From: a bacterium UBP17_UBA6191
GTDB taxonomy: Bacteria; Muiribacteriota; UBA6191
Length of the DNA: 6,020 bases
Assembly: GCA_002422125.1 (NCBI GenBank)
Contig: DITF01000091.1
Span: 1-6,020 of the forward strand
Reading direction: 5' to 3'
The translations under genes were made by a program, and so were the position numbers. The notes below the pieces were generated by a model, which ran no database searches, was not told where the DNA came from, and saw only the letters and a program-made list of their open reading frames with translations. Below, one piece after another: positions 5,747-6,020 of this stretch (position 1 is its first letter; each line of letters starts with the position of its first letter).

Positions 5747-6020
5747 CTATTTTACAAATGGGGACAAAAATCCATGTTTCACAAAAACCAACCCGGCCTG
5801 TTTTGAGATCAGGTATTCATAAAAATTTTTGGAACTACTATTTTCCGTCAGGCGCACCATTCTTTGTAATAGAGGCTCATGTAAATGCTTTGGCAGATGA
5901 ATATAATCAACCAGTGGATTGAGGTTTGGACTTAAAACTAGTGAGTAGGCCACAATTGCGGCCTGCACGGATCCAGAGACGGCAAACTGGGCCGTCTGGG
6001 AAACATTTTCACCATATACT
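5747..6020 (-). CDS. modA: Molybdate-binding periplasmic protein ModA, C-terminal part (cut by window edge)
   Basis: Only the last 90 or so residues lie in the window; the frame stays open to position 6020 and the N-terminus with its signal peptide lies beyond. The visible part opens with YGENVSQTAQFAVSGSVQAA, the hallmark GENVSQ...SG segment of ModA-type substrate-binding proteins. It continues with IVAYSLVLS and LPKHLHEPLLQRMVRL, then ends with a helix and a FVKHGFLSPFVK tail like the YGF end typical of the family. ModA binds molybdate (often also tungstate) in the periplasm and delivers it to ModB. A GTG at 5968 could be mistaken for a start, but the conserved motif upstream of it shows the gene begins outside. 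It stops one base before modB. Selectivity between molybdate and tungstate cannot be judged here. Confidence 0.9.
   Translation of the reverse strand, partial: VYGENVSQTAQFAVSGSVQAAIVAYSLVLSPNLNPLVDYIHLPKHLHEPLLQRMVRLTENSSSKNFYEYLISKQAGLVFVKHGFLSPFVK

Noticed and set aside
5062..6020. Sulfate/thiosulfate or tungstate-specific transporter instead of molybdate
   Set aside because: The ModA segment GENVSQ and the ModB segments HTLGEFG and IPG match the Mod family. Sulfate systems carry two different permeases, which are not seen here.

Overview
This is a bacterial chromosomal segment with about 45% GC (judged by eye, not counted). It probably comes from a Gram-negative, proteobacterium-like organism. 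The molybdate ABC transporter has a ModA/ModB/ModC layout and the chromate transporter is the long, two-domain type. No rRNA, tRNA or phylogenetic marker is present, so a genus cannot be named.

Layout, left to right. Positions 1-383 hold no convincing gene. They contain a near-perfect palindrome, a candidate minus-strand promoter and some very short open frames that may be a decayed or tiny operon. Positions 384-1085 (minus) encode an unrecognised membrane protein. It is divergent from chrA (1144-2316, plus), a full-length two-domain CHR-family chromate/anion transporter. Thirty-two bases after chrA, a two-gene cassette follows on the plus strand: a 63-residue protein (2349-2540), then a 195-residue protein (2551-3138) whose motifs suggest an ADP-ribosyltransferase (PARP-like) fold. 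The small-protein-plus-ART layout resembles a toxin-antitoxin or phage-defence pair and is the most interesting part of the window.

The rest is on the minus strand and reads as one transcription unit, in the order modA (C-terminal part only, running off the right edge), modB, modC, then a PLP-dependent Cys/Met-family enzyme closest in motifs to plant-type methionine gamma-lyase (3159-4343). modA and modB are 1 base apart, modB and modC overlap, and the lyase starts 39 bases after modC. ModA captures molybdate in the periplasm, ModB carries it through the inner membrane and ModC powers the import. The lyase is probably co-transcribed by position, but it has no obvious role in molybdate uptake. 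The lyase and the ART gene converge with only 20 bases between them, so the cassette is tightly packed between chrA and the lyase.

Assignments of chrA, modA, modB, modC and the PLP enzyme family are secure from motifs. The ART fold, its pairing with the small protein and all promoters are inferences.
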